Source: an uncultured Planctomycetota bacterium (GTDB lineage Bacteria; Planctomycetota; Phycisphaerae; UBA1845; UTPLA1). From it: a DNA stretch of 64,000 nt. Position numbers and translations under genes: made by a program. The notes beneath the pieces were generated by a model. That model was not told the DNA's origin. It saw nothing but the letters and a program-made list of their open reading frames with translations, and did not search any database. The stretch spans positions 1 to 64,000 of the forward strand of contig CAADGE010000040.1 in NCBI GenBank assembly GCA_900696465.1. Direction: 5' to 3'. Shown here in pieces: positions 26,345-34,517 of this stretch; position 1 is the first letter of the stretch, and each line of letters starts with the position of its first letter.

Positions 26345-27034
26345 ATGGATACAAACACCATCACACCCGTCGGTACGAGTCTGGGCGCGCAGCGCACGAC
26401 GACGCGCGGCTTCGGCGACCTGAGCAGCGAAGATTTCTTCGGCCTGCTGATCGCCGAATTGCGGAACCAGGACCCGCTCAAGCCGGCCGACAATCAGCAG
26501 CTTCTCAGCCAGATGGCGACGATCCGCCAGATGGAGCAGTCCACGACGCTAAACAAGACGCTCCTGACACTTGCCGGTGAGCAGCGCTTCGGCAGCACCG
26601 CCGGTCTGATGGGGCACTACGTCTACGGCACGATGCGAAGTGCCGCCGGAAATCCGGTCGAGATCGAAGGCGTGGTCATCGGCGTACAGTACAACGCCAA
26701 GGGCGAGGCAACGCTCGAACTCCACAACGGCCAGTCGCTCCCCGCCAATCGCGTGGAACTCGTCACGCTTGTCGAAAACCTGCCACCGGAGATTCGCGAG
26801 CGGATCGGACTCGGACCGATTCCGACGGGTCAGGATGATGAGGATGAGACGGAAGCCGAGGAGACCGCACCGGAAGACAACGAGTTGCCGGACGATGAAA
26901 CCGCGCCGGTCGCAGATGCCGCGGCCCGCCGCATTCAGGCGGATGACTGGGCGCTCAAGACCACCCAGGCCATCGACAATGCCGGCGTGGTGCTGAGCCG
27001 ACTCTTCTCGCCCTCGATCAATCTGGGAATGTGA
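26345..27034 (+). CDS. flgD: Flagellar hook cap protein FlgD
   Basis: This 229-residue hook-capping scaffold has the conserved N-terminal region FFGLLIAELRNQDPLKPADN followed by QQLLSQMATIRQMEQSTTL. This is diagnostic of FlgD. A short middle domain (YGTMRSAAGNPVEIEGVVIG) precedes an acidic low-complexity stretch (about residues 165-195) that is not usual in the family. It lies between fliK and flgE. Confidence 0.93.
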   Translation: MDTNTITPVGTSLGAQRTTTRGFGDLSSEDFFGLLIAELRNQDPLKPADNQQLLSQMATIRQMEQSTTLNKTLLTLAGEQRFGSTAGLMGHYVYGTMRSAAGNPVEIEGVVIGVQYNAKGEATLELHNGQSLPANRVELVTLVENLPPEIRERIGLGPIPTGQDDEDETEAEETAPEDNELPDDETAPVADAAARRIQADDWALKTTQAIDNAGVVLSRLFSPSINLGM

Positions 27035-27120
27035 GGATCAGAAATTCACCGGCGAGCAGCTCGCAGCCGGCACAATGAAACAACGGGTCGTACGGACCTC
27101 TCGCCAGCGAGGTAACTGAC

Positions 27121-28800
27121 ATGGGATTGACATCCGCACTCTACACGGGACTCTCAGGACTCAACAGCAGCCAGTTTCGACTGGATGTGATCGGCGACAA
27201 TATCTCCAATATTAATACGACTGCGTTCAAGGGGTCGCGCACCCTCTTCCAGTCGCAGTTCGCGCGTACGCTCTCCGGCGGGTCTAGGCCGACCACTTTT
27301 CAGGGAGGCACCAACCCCATGCAGGTTGGCCTCGGCTCGGGCGTCGGCTCGATTCAGCGGTTCTTCACCGCGGGCTCCGTCGAGACCACCGGTGTCCAGA
27401 GCGATCTGGCCATCGAGGGCAACGGCTTCTTTGTCCTGCGAACTGCGGAGAACGAAAGCGTCTTCACCCGGGACGGCGCCTTCACGCTCAGCGCCGACAA
27501 TCGGCTCATCACCCAGGACGGTTTTTTCGTCCAGGGCTATCGCGTCAATTCAAACTTTGAGATCGTTCCCGGCGCATTGGCGGACCTGTCCATACCTGTC
27601 GGCACCCTGACCACGGCACGCGCCACCGAGCGCGTCATGCTCGATGGTACGCTGAACTCCACAGGCGTGGTCGCCACGCAGGGAAATATTCTCCAGTCGC
27701 AGGTACTTCATGACGCCGCTGACATGCCCATCACCTCCGCGACGGCACTGACGGACGTCAAGAATCCCGGCGGCGCGCCGATGCTGGCGAACGGTGACAC
27801 CATCACGGTCAACGGCATCCGTCGTGGCGGAAGAGATGTCCCCGCCGAAACCTTCATCGTCGGGACCACGGGAACGACCGTCGGTGACTTCCTTGCCTGG
27901 ATGGACGAGGTCACCGGCATTGACACCACGGTCGGTGTCGCCGGCTCTCCCGGGGTCACCGTGACCGGCGACGGCCGACTTGAAATCCGCAGCAATGCCG
28001 GCACGGCCAACGCGATCAGCATTCAGTCCGGCGCGCTCGTGAGCAGCGGAGCAACGCAGATACCTTTTACCTTCTCCGAAACGCAGGCCGCCAACGGGGA
28101 GAGCACGACGACCACCTTCATCACTTATGACTCCCTCGGCACACCGATCAGCGTCAACGTGACCATGGTGCTGGAGGAACGTAACACCGGCAGCAGCGTC
28201 TGGCGATTCTATGCGACCGCAGCTGACGACACCGATCTGGCCTTCGACATCGGCACCGGAACCATCACCTTCGATGCGAACGGGCAGTTTGTCAGCGCAC
28301 AGGACGGCGGAGTCGTTCTCAATCGCGTTGGAAGCGGCGCGACGGACCCGATGAGCGTGCTGCTCGATTTCTCACGGCTCAACGGACTCAGTGCCCGTGA
28401 ATCAACGATGGTCATGAGCTTTCAGGACGGTTTGGCGACCGGAACGCTCATCGACTTCAGCATCGCACAGGATGGCGTGATCAGCGGCACCTTCACGAAC
28501 GGTCTCAACCAGGTGCTCGGGCAGCTCGCCCTCGCGACCTTCGCCAACCCGTCGGGTCTTCTTGCCCGCTCGAACAACATCTACTTCGTCGGTCCCAACA
28601 GCGGTGAGGCGAGGATCTCCGCCCCGCAGAGTCTTGGAGCCGGCAGCATCACCGCGGGCGCCCTCGAACTGTCCAACGTCGACCTATCCCGCGAGTTCAT
28701 CAACCTCATTACGTCGACGACCGCCTTTTCGGCGGCCGGCCGCGTGATTTCCACCTCCGACCAGCTTCTACAGGAACTGCTCCTGCTGGCCCGGCGGTAA
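27121..28800 (+). CDS. flgE: Flagellar hook protein FlgE
   Basis: This 559-residue hook protein begins MGLTSALYTGLSGLNSSQ and contains VIGDNISNINTTAFKGSR. It then has FFTAGSVETTGVQSDLAIEG and NGFFVLR. The D2-type variable region with SETQAANGESTTTTFITYDS (Flg_bb FlaE domain) lies mid-protein. The C-terminal helix is VDLSREFINLITSTTAFSAA followed by GRVISTSDQLL. GAGGT precedes ATG 27121. Confidence 0.96.
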   Translation: MGLTSALYTGLSGLNSSQFRLDVIGDNISNINTTAFKGSRTLFQSQFARTLSGGSRPTTFQGGTNPMQVGLGSGVGSIQRFFTAGSVETTGVQSDLAIEGNGFFVLRTAENESVFTRDGAFTLSADNRLITQDGFFVQGYRVNSNFEIVPGALADLSIPVGTLTTARATERVMLDGTLNSTGVVATQGNILQSQVLHDAADMPITSATALTDVKNPGGAPMLANGDTITVNGIRRGGRDVPAETFIVGTTGTTVGDFLAWMDEVTGIDTTVGVAGSPGVTVTGDGRLEIRSNAGTANAISIQSGALVSSGATQIPFTFSETQAANGESTTTTFITYDSLGTPISVNVTMVLEERNTGSSVWRFYATAADDTDLAFDIGTGTITFDANGQFVSAQDGGVVLNRVGSGATDPMSVLLDFSRLNGLSARESTMVMSFQDGLATGTLIDFSIAQDGVISGTFTNGLNQVLGQLALATFANPSGLLARSNNIYFVGPNSGEARISAPQSLGAGSITAGALELSNVDLSREFINLITSTTAFSAAGRVISTSDQLLQELLLLARR

Positions 28801-28858
28801 GTCGATCGTTCGGACGCCGGGTAGATAAACGTGACGGCCCGGCGATGAGGACTGCGTC

Positions 28859-29050
28859 ATGATCGTCGTGACCCGCCTTCGTGGCGAACAGGTGGTGGTG
28901 AACGCTGAGTTGATCAAGTTCATCGAGGCAACACCGGACACGATTATCACGCTGACCAACGGCGAGCATCTGATCGTTCGCGAGAGTGTGGATGAAGTCG
29001 TTCGTCGCGCTGTGGAGTACGGGCGCAGACTTCGCGTGTTCGCCACTTAG
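28859..29050 (+). CDS. flbD: FlbD family flagellar protein
   Basis: This 63-residue protein fits the short FlbD family: MIVVTRLRGEQVVVNAELI, then KFIEATPDTIITLTNGEH and a charged C-terminal helix (VDEVVRRAVEYGRRLRVF). In many bacteria flbD follows flgE and precedes motA-motB-fliL-fliM; here the next gene is fliL after a 238-base gap. The molecular role of the short FlbD family is not well defined. It should not be confused with the Caulobacter transcription factor of the same name. Confidence 0.88.
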   Translation: MIVVTRLRGEQVVVNAELIKFIEATPDTIITLTNGEHLIVRESVDEVVRRAVEYGRRLRVFAT

Positions 29051-29288
29051 CACGGTATGCAGGCGCCGGCATCGCGCAGATATTGCTCGCGGATTCGGAC
29101 CGCGCATCTTCTGAGGGCGCACGATCGGCAGCTCTTGCGCGTCGCATACTGACCACATCATGATTCATGGGTCGTTCGTGCGATCGAGTTTGGATTCCGC
29201 GCAGAAATCGACCGATAAGAGTCTATGAATTGCGCGTCGTGCGGATCGCCGTATCGGCACCGTGAACGCGCGCATGCAGGACGCAACC

Positions 29289-29870
29289 ATGGCCAACGAA
29301 CCCCCCAAGCAGGAACCAGCCCCGGAGGTCAAGGGACCGACACCGTCGTCCAATCCATCCTCAGGAGCGGCGGATACTCCCACGCCGCCCGGCAAGAAAC
29401 TGAAAATGGGCATCGTTGGCGTGGTCGGCGGCATCATGGTCGTTGAAGGGCTGGCGGTCTTCTTTGGCATGAAGCTGCTCGGCAGCGATCCGGATCCCAC
29501 CGTGGGGATGGAGCGCGGCCTCATTCCGACAACCAAGCCCTGGGAAGAAAGTCAGGAGATTTCCGTCGCCAAGGTCCGCGTGCTCAACAGCAACGGTCCC
29601 AAGGCGATGCTCTACAACGTAAAAGTAGTCACGCGCGTGCATCACTTGAATCAGGCGAAGGTGCAGGAGTTCATGGAAGGACGAAAAAGCACCGTCGAAG
29701 ATGCCATCAGCCGCGTCATCCGCAGCGCCGAAGAACGACACCTGGCCGAGCCGGGTCTGGAAACCCTCAAGCGGCAGATCCGCCACGAACTCGGCGGCCT
29801 GCTGGGTGACGACAGTCTGATCGAACAGGTGCTGATCCCCGAGTGCATGCCGATGCCGACGGGCTACTGA
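29289..29870 (+). CDS. fliL: Flagellar basal body-associated protein FliL
   Basis: This 193-residue protein has a Pro-rich cytoplasmic N-tail (about 35 residues) and a single membrane helix (KMGIVGVVGGIMVVEGLAVF). A periplasmic domain follows, ending in a helical region (VEDAISRVIRSAEERHLAEP; LKRQIRHELGGLL; IEQVLIPECM), as in FliL, the stator-associated protein. ATG 29289 is preferred (AGG 8 bases upstream); ATG 29274 and GTG 29262 are in frame. It stands between flbD and fliN without the usual motA, motB or fliM. Confidence 0.78.
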   Translation: MANEPPKQEPAPEVKGPTPSSNPSSGAADTPTPPGKKLKMGIVGVVGGIMVVEGLAVFFGMKLLGSDPDPTVGMERGLIPTTKPWEESQEISVAKVRVLNSNGPKAMLYNVKVVTRVHHLNQAKVQEFMEGRKSTVEDAISRVIRSAEERHLAEPGLETLKRQIRHELGGLLGDDSLIEQVLIPECMPMPTGY

Positions 29871-29980
29871 GAAAAGGCGCCGCTCGCACCGCGCGGCGAC
29901 GCCGCGATCGGTCGGCGCATTCTGACAACGCGTCTCGGATCGGCATGGAGGCCGCTCGCTGCCACGGAAGGTAGGACCGA

Positions 29981-30466
29981 ATGTCCGGCGAAAATCCCAA
30001 CACATCCGAACCCGCTGTCCCGCAGCCCGCTGATACGGCTGCCCCGGCGCAAGCGCCGGAAGGCGCTTCGACCTCCTCGGACTCCTCCATTCCTTCATCC
30101 GGCGCGGATACTGTCGCGCTGCAGTCCACCACGGCAACACAATCCGCTGCCGCGCCTGATGGATCGAAGCAGATTGAGCTTCCCGAATTCGCATCCACCC
30201 CTGCGTCGGCCGAGAAGGGGATCGACCTGCTCAACGATGTGGAACTCGATGTCAAAATTGAGCTGGGTCGCGCCGTGATGCTCATCGAAGACGTGCTCAA
30301 GCTCGGCGAGGGCTCCGTCGTGGAGCTGGAAAAACTCGCCGGCGATCCGGTGGATGTTTTCGTCAACGATCGACTCGTCGCCCGCGGCGAAGTGCTGGTC
30401 CTCAACGACAACTTCTGCGTCCGCGTCAGTGAGATCGTCGCCGGACAGGAAGCGGCGGAGGCCTAG
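29981..30466 (+). CDS. fliN: Flagellar motor switch protein FliN
   Basis: This 161-residue C-ring protein has its last 80 residues as the SpoA/FliN domain: [60 protein letters not shown], then FCVRVSEIV. The first 80 residues are Ser/Thr/Pro/Ala-rich and lack any FliM-like CheY-binding motif. It is followed by fliO after 3 bases. In known switches FliN binds FliM, which is not encoded here. Confidence 0.93.
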   Translation: MSGENPNTSEPAVPQPADTAAPAQAPEGASTSSDSSIPSSGADTVALQSTTATQSAAAPDGSKQIELPEFASTPASAEKGIDLLNDVELDVKIELGRAVMLIEDVLKLGEGSVVELEKLAGDPVDVFVNDRLVARGEVLVLNDNFCVRVSEIVAGQEAAEA

Positions 30467-30469
30467 TCC

Positions 30470-31318
30470 ATGCATTCGGCACGACAATCGCTTCATCATC
30501 CGCGATGCATCCCGGCGCGATCGGTCGTGGTCGCAGCCATGCTCCCCCTCGTCCTTCTGACGGCAGCGCAGGCCGACCCGCCGGAGTCAGTCGTGATGGT
30601 GCAGCCGAATCATCCGGTGTCGATTGCTTCTCAGCATGCAGGTACCGATTCGAACGCCGTCACTGCATGGATGCGACAGAACGCCGGCGATGAACCGTCG
30701 GTCCACAGCGATGTTTCAGGTGCCGCAGCAGCGGACAATGAAAATGCAGCCGGTGGCAAGCTGGTTCGCCGCCGCGGCACGCGCGAATCGTCTGCCGCGC
30801 AGGCACGCAGCGTTGACGCCGGATTCGGCACGGGTGGTTACGCTCAAATGCTCTGGCCGCTGATGGCCGTGCTCGGGACCATCGGGCTGTTGGCGATGCT
30901 CTTTCGACGTTGGAACGCTGGCGGACCGCGCTCCACCGGCGAAGCCGGCATTCGCGTGCTCGCCCGGCATTATCTCTCCAACAAGCAGAGTTTGTGTCTG
31001 GTCCGCGTGGGGCAGCGCGTGGTGCTGCTCGGTGTGACGCCGGAACGCATCAGCGCCTGTGCGTCCATTGAAGACCCCGAGGAAGTGTCGAACCTCATCA
31101 CGACGTCGCAGCGCAGCGCGCCGGGTTCGTTTACGTCCGCACTGACCGCATTCACGCATCGCGAAGTCGCCGCGGAAGCGATTTCTCCGAAGCAGTCGGA
31201 TCGGGCTGACGAGACCATCCTTCCCGGCCGCGCGGCCGCCACCGCCGACAACCTGCGCGACGTGCTCGACCGATTGCAGCAGCTATCGGCCGGCACGAGT
31301 CGATCTACCCCGGCCTGA
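30470..31318 (+). CDS. fliO: Flagellar export protein FliO
   Basis: This 282-residue protein has an N-terminal signal-like segment, a long hydrophilic stretch and one strong membrane helix (about residues 124-144, MLWPLMAVLGTIGLLAMLFR). The FliO/MopB C-terminal domain follows: IRVLARHYLSNKQSLCLVRV, then QRVVLLGVTPERISACASIE. FliO assists assembly of the FliP ring of the export gate. Position directly before fliP agrees. The family is variable in length. Confidence 0.82.
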   Translation: MHSARQSLHHPRCIPARSVVVAAMLPLVLLTAAQADPPESVVMVQPNHPVSIASQHAGTDSNAVTAWMRQNAGDEPSVHSDVSGAAAADNENAAGGKLVRRRGTRESSAAQARSVDAGFGTGGYAQMLWPLMAVLGTIGLLAMLFRRWNAGGPRSTGEAGIRVLARHYLSNKQSLCLVRVGQRVVLLGVTPERISACASIEDPEEVSNLITTSQRSAPGSFTSALTAFTHREVAAEAISPKQSDRADETILPGRAAATADNLRDVLDRLQQLSAGTSRSTPA

Positions 31319-31382
31319 CCGGGAGGTCGCGACGAAAAGTCGCCCGGTGGAACCGGGCAGGAGCGCAAAGGAGTTGCGCGTT

Positions 31383-32225
31383 TTGCAAAGGTTCATTCGA
31401 CATCATCAGCCGCGACGCGTGGCATTCGTTGCTGCGCTACTCGCCATGTTCGCGCTCTTCGGCGTGACGAGGACGGCGTACGCACAGGCCGATGCGTTGC
31501 CGGTCTTCGATAACCCCATCGGCATTCCCGACATGAGCGCCGTCGCGCCGCCGGCCACCGATGCCCGGGGTGTGACGGCATCGTTGCGCATCCTCGTCCT
31601 GCTGACGGTCCTTTCGATCGCCCCGTCCATCCTGATCATGATGACCAGCTTCACGCGGATCGTGGTCGTGCTCGCGCTTCTGCGACAGGCGATCGGCACC
31701 CAGCAGCTTCCGCCGGGGCAGGTGCTCGTCGGCCTCGCCGTCATCATGACCATGCTGGTCATGGCGCCCACCTGGCACCAGATGAAGACCGAGGCCGTCG
31801 ATCCCTATCTCGACGGCCGTCTGAGTCAGGCGGAGGCCTTCGAGCGCGGCGCTCGCCCGCTACGCGAGTTCATGTTCCGCCAGATCGAAACCGCTGAAAG
31901 CGAGGAGAACGTCTACCTGTTTCAGGAGTACGCCGGTGGGCCGGTGGCCGAGGACCAGGAACTTCAACAGGACGAAGTTCACCTGGCCGCGCTCGTACCG
32001 GCATTTGTGCTCAGCGAGCTAAAGACCAGCTTCGTCATGGGCTTTCGAATCTATCTGCCCTTTCTGGTCATCGACATGGTTATCGCGTCGATCCTCATCA
32101 GCATGGGCATGATGATGCTCCCGCCCGTTCTGATCTCGCTGCCGTTCAAACTGATGTTGTTCGTCCTCGCGGACGGCTGGGGACTGGTGGTCGGATCACT
32201 CCTCAGCAGCTTTGGGACGGCGTGA
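31383..32225 (+). CDS. fliP: Flagellar export gate protein FliP
   Basis: This 280-residue polytopic membrane protein is a core subunit of the type III export gate. TTG 31383 is preferred because AAAGGAG lies 9 bases upstream and the product then begins with a cleavable signal peptide (about 25 residues, ending TAYAQA). GTG 31347 in frame is an alternative. Diagnostic motifs include SIAPSILIMMTSFTRIVVVL, RQAIGTQQLPPGQVLVGLA, PAFVLSELKTSFVMGFRIYL and VIDMVIASILISMGMMMLPP. Confidence 0.93.
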   Translation: MQRFIRHHQPRRVAFVAALLAMFALFGVTRTAYAQADALPVFDNPIGIPDMSAVAPPATDARGVTASLRILVLLTVLSIAPSILIMMTSFTRIVVVLALLRQAIGTQQLPPGQVLVGLAVIMTMLVMAPTWHQMKTEAVDPYLDGRLSQAEAFERGARPLREFMFRQIETAESEENVYLFQEYAGGPVAEDQELQQDEVHLAALVPAFVLSELKTSFVMGFRIYLPFLVIDMVIASILISMGMMMLPPVLISLPFKLMLFVLADGWGLVVGSLLSSFGTA

Positions 32226-32268
32226 GTGCTTGCGCCGCCCGATCGAGGCGGCATGTCGGAGGTGTGCG

Positions 32269-32535
32269 GTGACTCCCGGTGCGGCGATCGATCTGAGTTA
32301 CGACGCTCTCTTTCTGGCCCTCATTCTCGCGGGGCCGATCATGGCCATCGGAATGATCGTGGGACTGTGCATCAGCGTCTTCCAGGCGGTGACCCAGCTC
32401 CAGGAACAGACCCTCAGCTTCGTTCCCAAGATCGTGGCCATGGGGCTGGCTTCGGCCTTCTTCATCCCCTGGCTCGCGACGCGCCTCGTCGAGTACACGC
32501 AGCGCCTCTGGGGCCACGGCATCGGGCTTCCATAG
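32269..32535 (+). CDS. fliQ: Flagellar export gate protein FliQ
   Basis: This 88-residue protein with two membrane helices has the usual FliQ size. GTG 32269 is chosen because GGAGG is 6 bases upstream; the open frame extends to 32212 without support. Motifs are LFLALILAGPIMAIGMIVGL, CISVFQAVTQLQEQTLSFVP and KIVAMGLASAFFIPWLATRL. It sits between fliP and fliR as in almost all flagellar clusters. Confidence 0.93.
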   Translation: MTPGAAIDLSYDALFLALILAGPIMAIGMIVGLCISVFQAVTQLQEQTLSFVPKIVAMGLASAFFIPWLATRLVEYTQRLWGHGIGLP

Positions 32536-32600
32536 TCGACAACGGATTGACGCATTGAGGGTGAAGCGAAAGTCGCCATCACGGAAACTACAGGTCACAC

Positions 32601-33395
32601 GTGGAACTGCTGCGTTTTGAATTGCTGCTGCCGAACTTCGCCCTCGTGCTGGCACGAATTGCGGGAATGGCCCTGGCCATCCCCATCTTCGCCAGCAGCC
32701 AGATTCCGCGTGTCTATGTCGCCGGTCTCGTCGTCATCCTCTCACTCATGATCTTTCCCGCCGTCGCGCCACTGCTCCCCGGTGAACTTTCGCTCGGGCA
32801 GGCGCTGACCGGCATGGTAGGGGAGTTCGTCCTCGGAGAAATCCTCGGGCTTGCCGTAGGTGCAGTCTTCTTCGCCGCACAAATTGCAGGGCAGGTCGTC
32901 AGCCATCAGGCCGGACTTTCTCTCGGACAGGTCTACAACCCGCTCTTCGACGAAGAGACGACGGTGGTCGATCAGATCTGGTTCTTCTCGGTGATGGTGC
33001 TCTTCTTCGCCCTGCGTGGTCACCTGGCGGCGGTCGAAGCCGTGCTCGGCAGCTTTCGACAGGTGCCGCCGATGATGCTGGTCGGCGGCGCGGCCCTGGG
33101 TGATTTCGTCATGGCCGTCACGCGAAGCATCTTTGAGGCGGCCCTGCGGCTGGCCGGTCCGGCCGTGCTCGCCCTGTTGCTGACTTCGCTCATCATGGGC
33201 TTTCTCACGAAGACCATGCCGCAACTCAACATCTTCTCCGTGGGTTTCAGTCTCAAGATCTGCACCGGTCTGCTGATGGTCGCCGTCACGCTGGCCCATG
33301 CCGACGGCGTGGTCGCCCGTGAACTCTACGACCGCTTCGATGATCTTGGCGCGTTGATGCAGCAGCTTTCCCGACAGGTGATCGATGCAGGGTGA
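32601..33395 (+). CDS. fliR: Flagellar export gate protein FliR
   Basis: This 264-residue protein has about six hydrophobic segments. It includes LARIAGMALAIPIFASSQIP near the N-terminus and the FLGEILGLAVG-type segment (EFVLGEILGLAVGAVFFAAQ). KTMPQLNIFSVGFSLKICTG, a conserved FliR stretch, lies in the C-terminal half. The start is GTG 32601 with AGG seven bases before. The end overlaps the flhB start by 11 bases. Confidence 0.94.
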   Translation: MELLRFELLLPNFALVLARIAGMALAIPIFASSQIPRVYVAGLVVILSLMIFPAVAPLLPGELSLGQALTGMVGEFVLGEILGLAVGAVFFAAQIAGQVVSHQAGLSLGQVYNPLFDEETTVVDQIWFFSVMVLFFALRGHLAAVEAVLGSFRQVPPMMLVGGAALGDFVMAVTRSIFEAALRLAGPAVLALLLTSLIMGFLTKTMPQLNIFSVGFSLKICTGLLMVAVTLAHADGVVARELYDRFDDLGALMQQLSRQVIDAG

Positions 33396-34473
33396 CGCCG
33401 GCGAAAAAACGGAAGCCCCGACGCCGCGCCGCCGGGAAGAGGCCCGGCGAAAAGGGCAGGTGGCCCGAAGCCAGGACCTTTCCTCCGCGCTCCTGCTGCT
33501 TGGTGGGATGGCCTGCCTGCGCATGTTCGGACCGAACATGCTCAAGTCGCTGATCGAGACCATTCAGCGCTTCGCGACCGTCTCGACTCATGAGGAAGCC
33601 ACGCGCATCGACGTAGCCCCCCTCATGTGGTCGGTCGTCTTGGCTATCCTCACCGCGGCAGGACCGGTGATGCTGGGACTGGTCCTGCTCGCGCTCGCCT
33701 CGCACCTCGTGCAGGTCGGATTCCTCCTCACCGGCGAGCCGCTCACGCCGAATCTCAACAAGATCAACCCCATCAATGGCGTCAAGCGACTCTTCACCAT
33801 GCGCACGCTCGTGCAGTTGGCCATGAACCTTGCCAAGCTGACCTTCATCAGTCTGGTGGGGTACATCGCCGTCCGCAGCCGGATGGACAAAATCTTCATC
33901 GCCATGGACGCCGGCGGATGGCAGCAGCTGGTGATCATCACGCAGGTGATCTACGAAATCGGCCTGATGATGGCCCTGGTGCTCCTGGTCATCGCGATCA
34001 TCGACTACGTCTGGCAGCGCTACCGCCACGAACACGATCTGAAAATGACAAAGGAAGAGGTCAAGGAGGAAATGCGCCGCATGGAGGGCGATCCGATTAT
34101 CAAGCAGCGCCGCCGCCGCATGCAGCTCGCCGCCGCCCTCCAGCACATTCGCAAGAACGTCCCGCAGGCCGACGTGGTCGTGACCAACCCGACCGAGCTG
34201 GCCATCGCCATCAAGTACGACGCCGAATCGATGAGCGCCCCGCGCGTGCTCGCCAAGGGACAGGATTACCTCGCCGCGAAGATTCGTGAGATTGCCGTCG
34301 CGCACGGCATCCCGATCGTCGAACGAAAACCACTGGCCCAGGCGCTTTTCAAAACCGTCGAAGTCGGACAGGAAATCCCTGAGCAATTTTACAAGGCGAT
34401 CGCTGAAATCCTGGCCTATGTGTACGAACTGACCGGCCGCGCAAGTAAGGTCCGCCGCGCGCCGGCCGCATGA
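33385..34473 (+). CDS. flhB: Flagellar export switch protein FlhB
   Basis: This 362-residue export-gate protein has a conserved N-terminus (EKTEAPTPRRREEARRKGQV) and four membrane helices. The cytoplasmic domain contains the autocleavage loop at residues 268-271, which reads NPTE instead of the common NPTH. The Asn-Pro bond that is cut is kept. Downstream it has IKYDAESMSAPRVLAKGQDY, then AHGIPIVERKPLAQALFKTV and EIPEQFYKAIAEILAYVY, all standard. With FliK it switches export from rod/hook to filament proteins. Confidence 0.95.
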   Translation: MQGDAGEKTEAPTPRRREEARRKGQVARSQDLSSALLLLGGMACLRMFGPNMLKSLIETIQRFATVSTHEEATRIDVAPLMWSVVLAILTAAGPVMLGLVLLALASHLVQVGFLLTGEPLTPNLNKINPINGVKRLFTMRTLVQLAMNLAKLTFISLVGYIAVRSRMDKIFIAMDAGGWQQLVIITQVIYEIGLMMALVLLVIAIIDYVWQRYRHEHDLKMTKEEVKEEMRRMEGDPIIKQRRRRMQLAAALQHIRKNVPQADVVVTNPTELAIAIKYDAESMSAPRVLAKGQDYLAAKIREIAVAHGIPIVERKPLAQALFKTVEVGQEIPEQFYKAIAEILAYVYELTGRASKVRRAPAA

Positions 34474-34517
34474 GAACTCGAAGACCGCCGGTACGCCCCG
34501 GCGAGTAACGGAACGAA

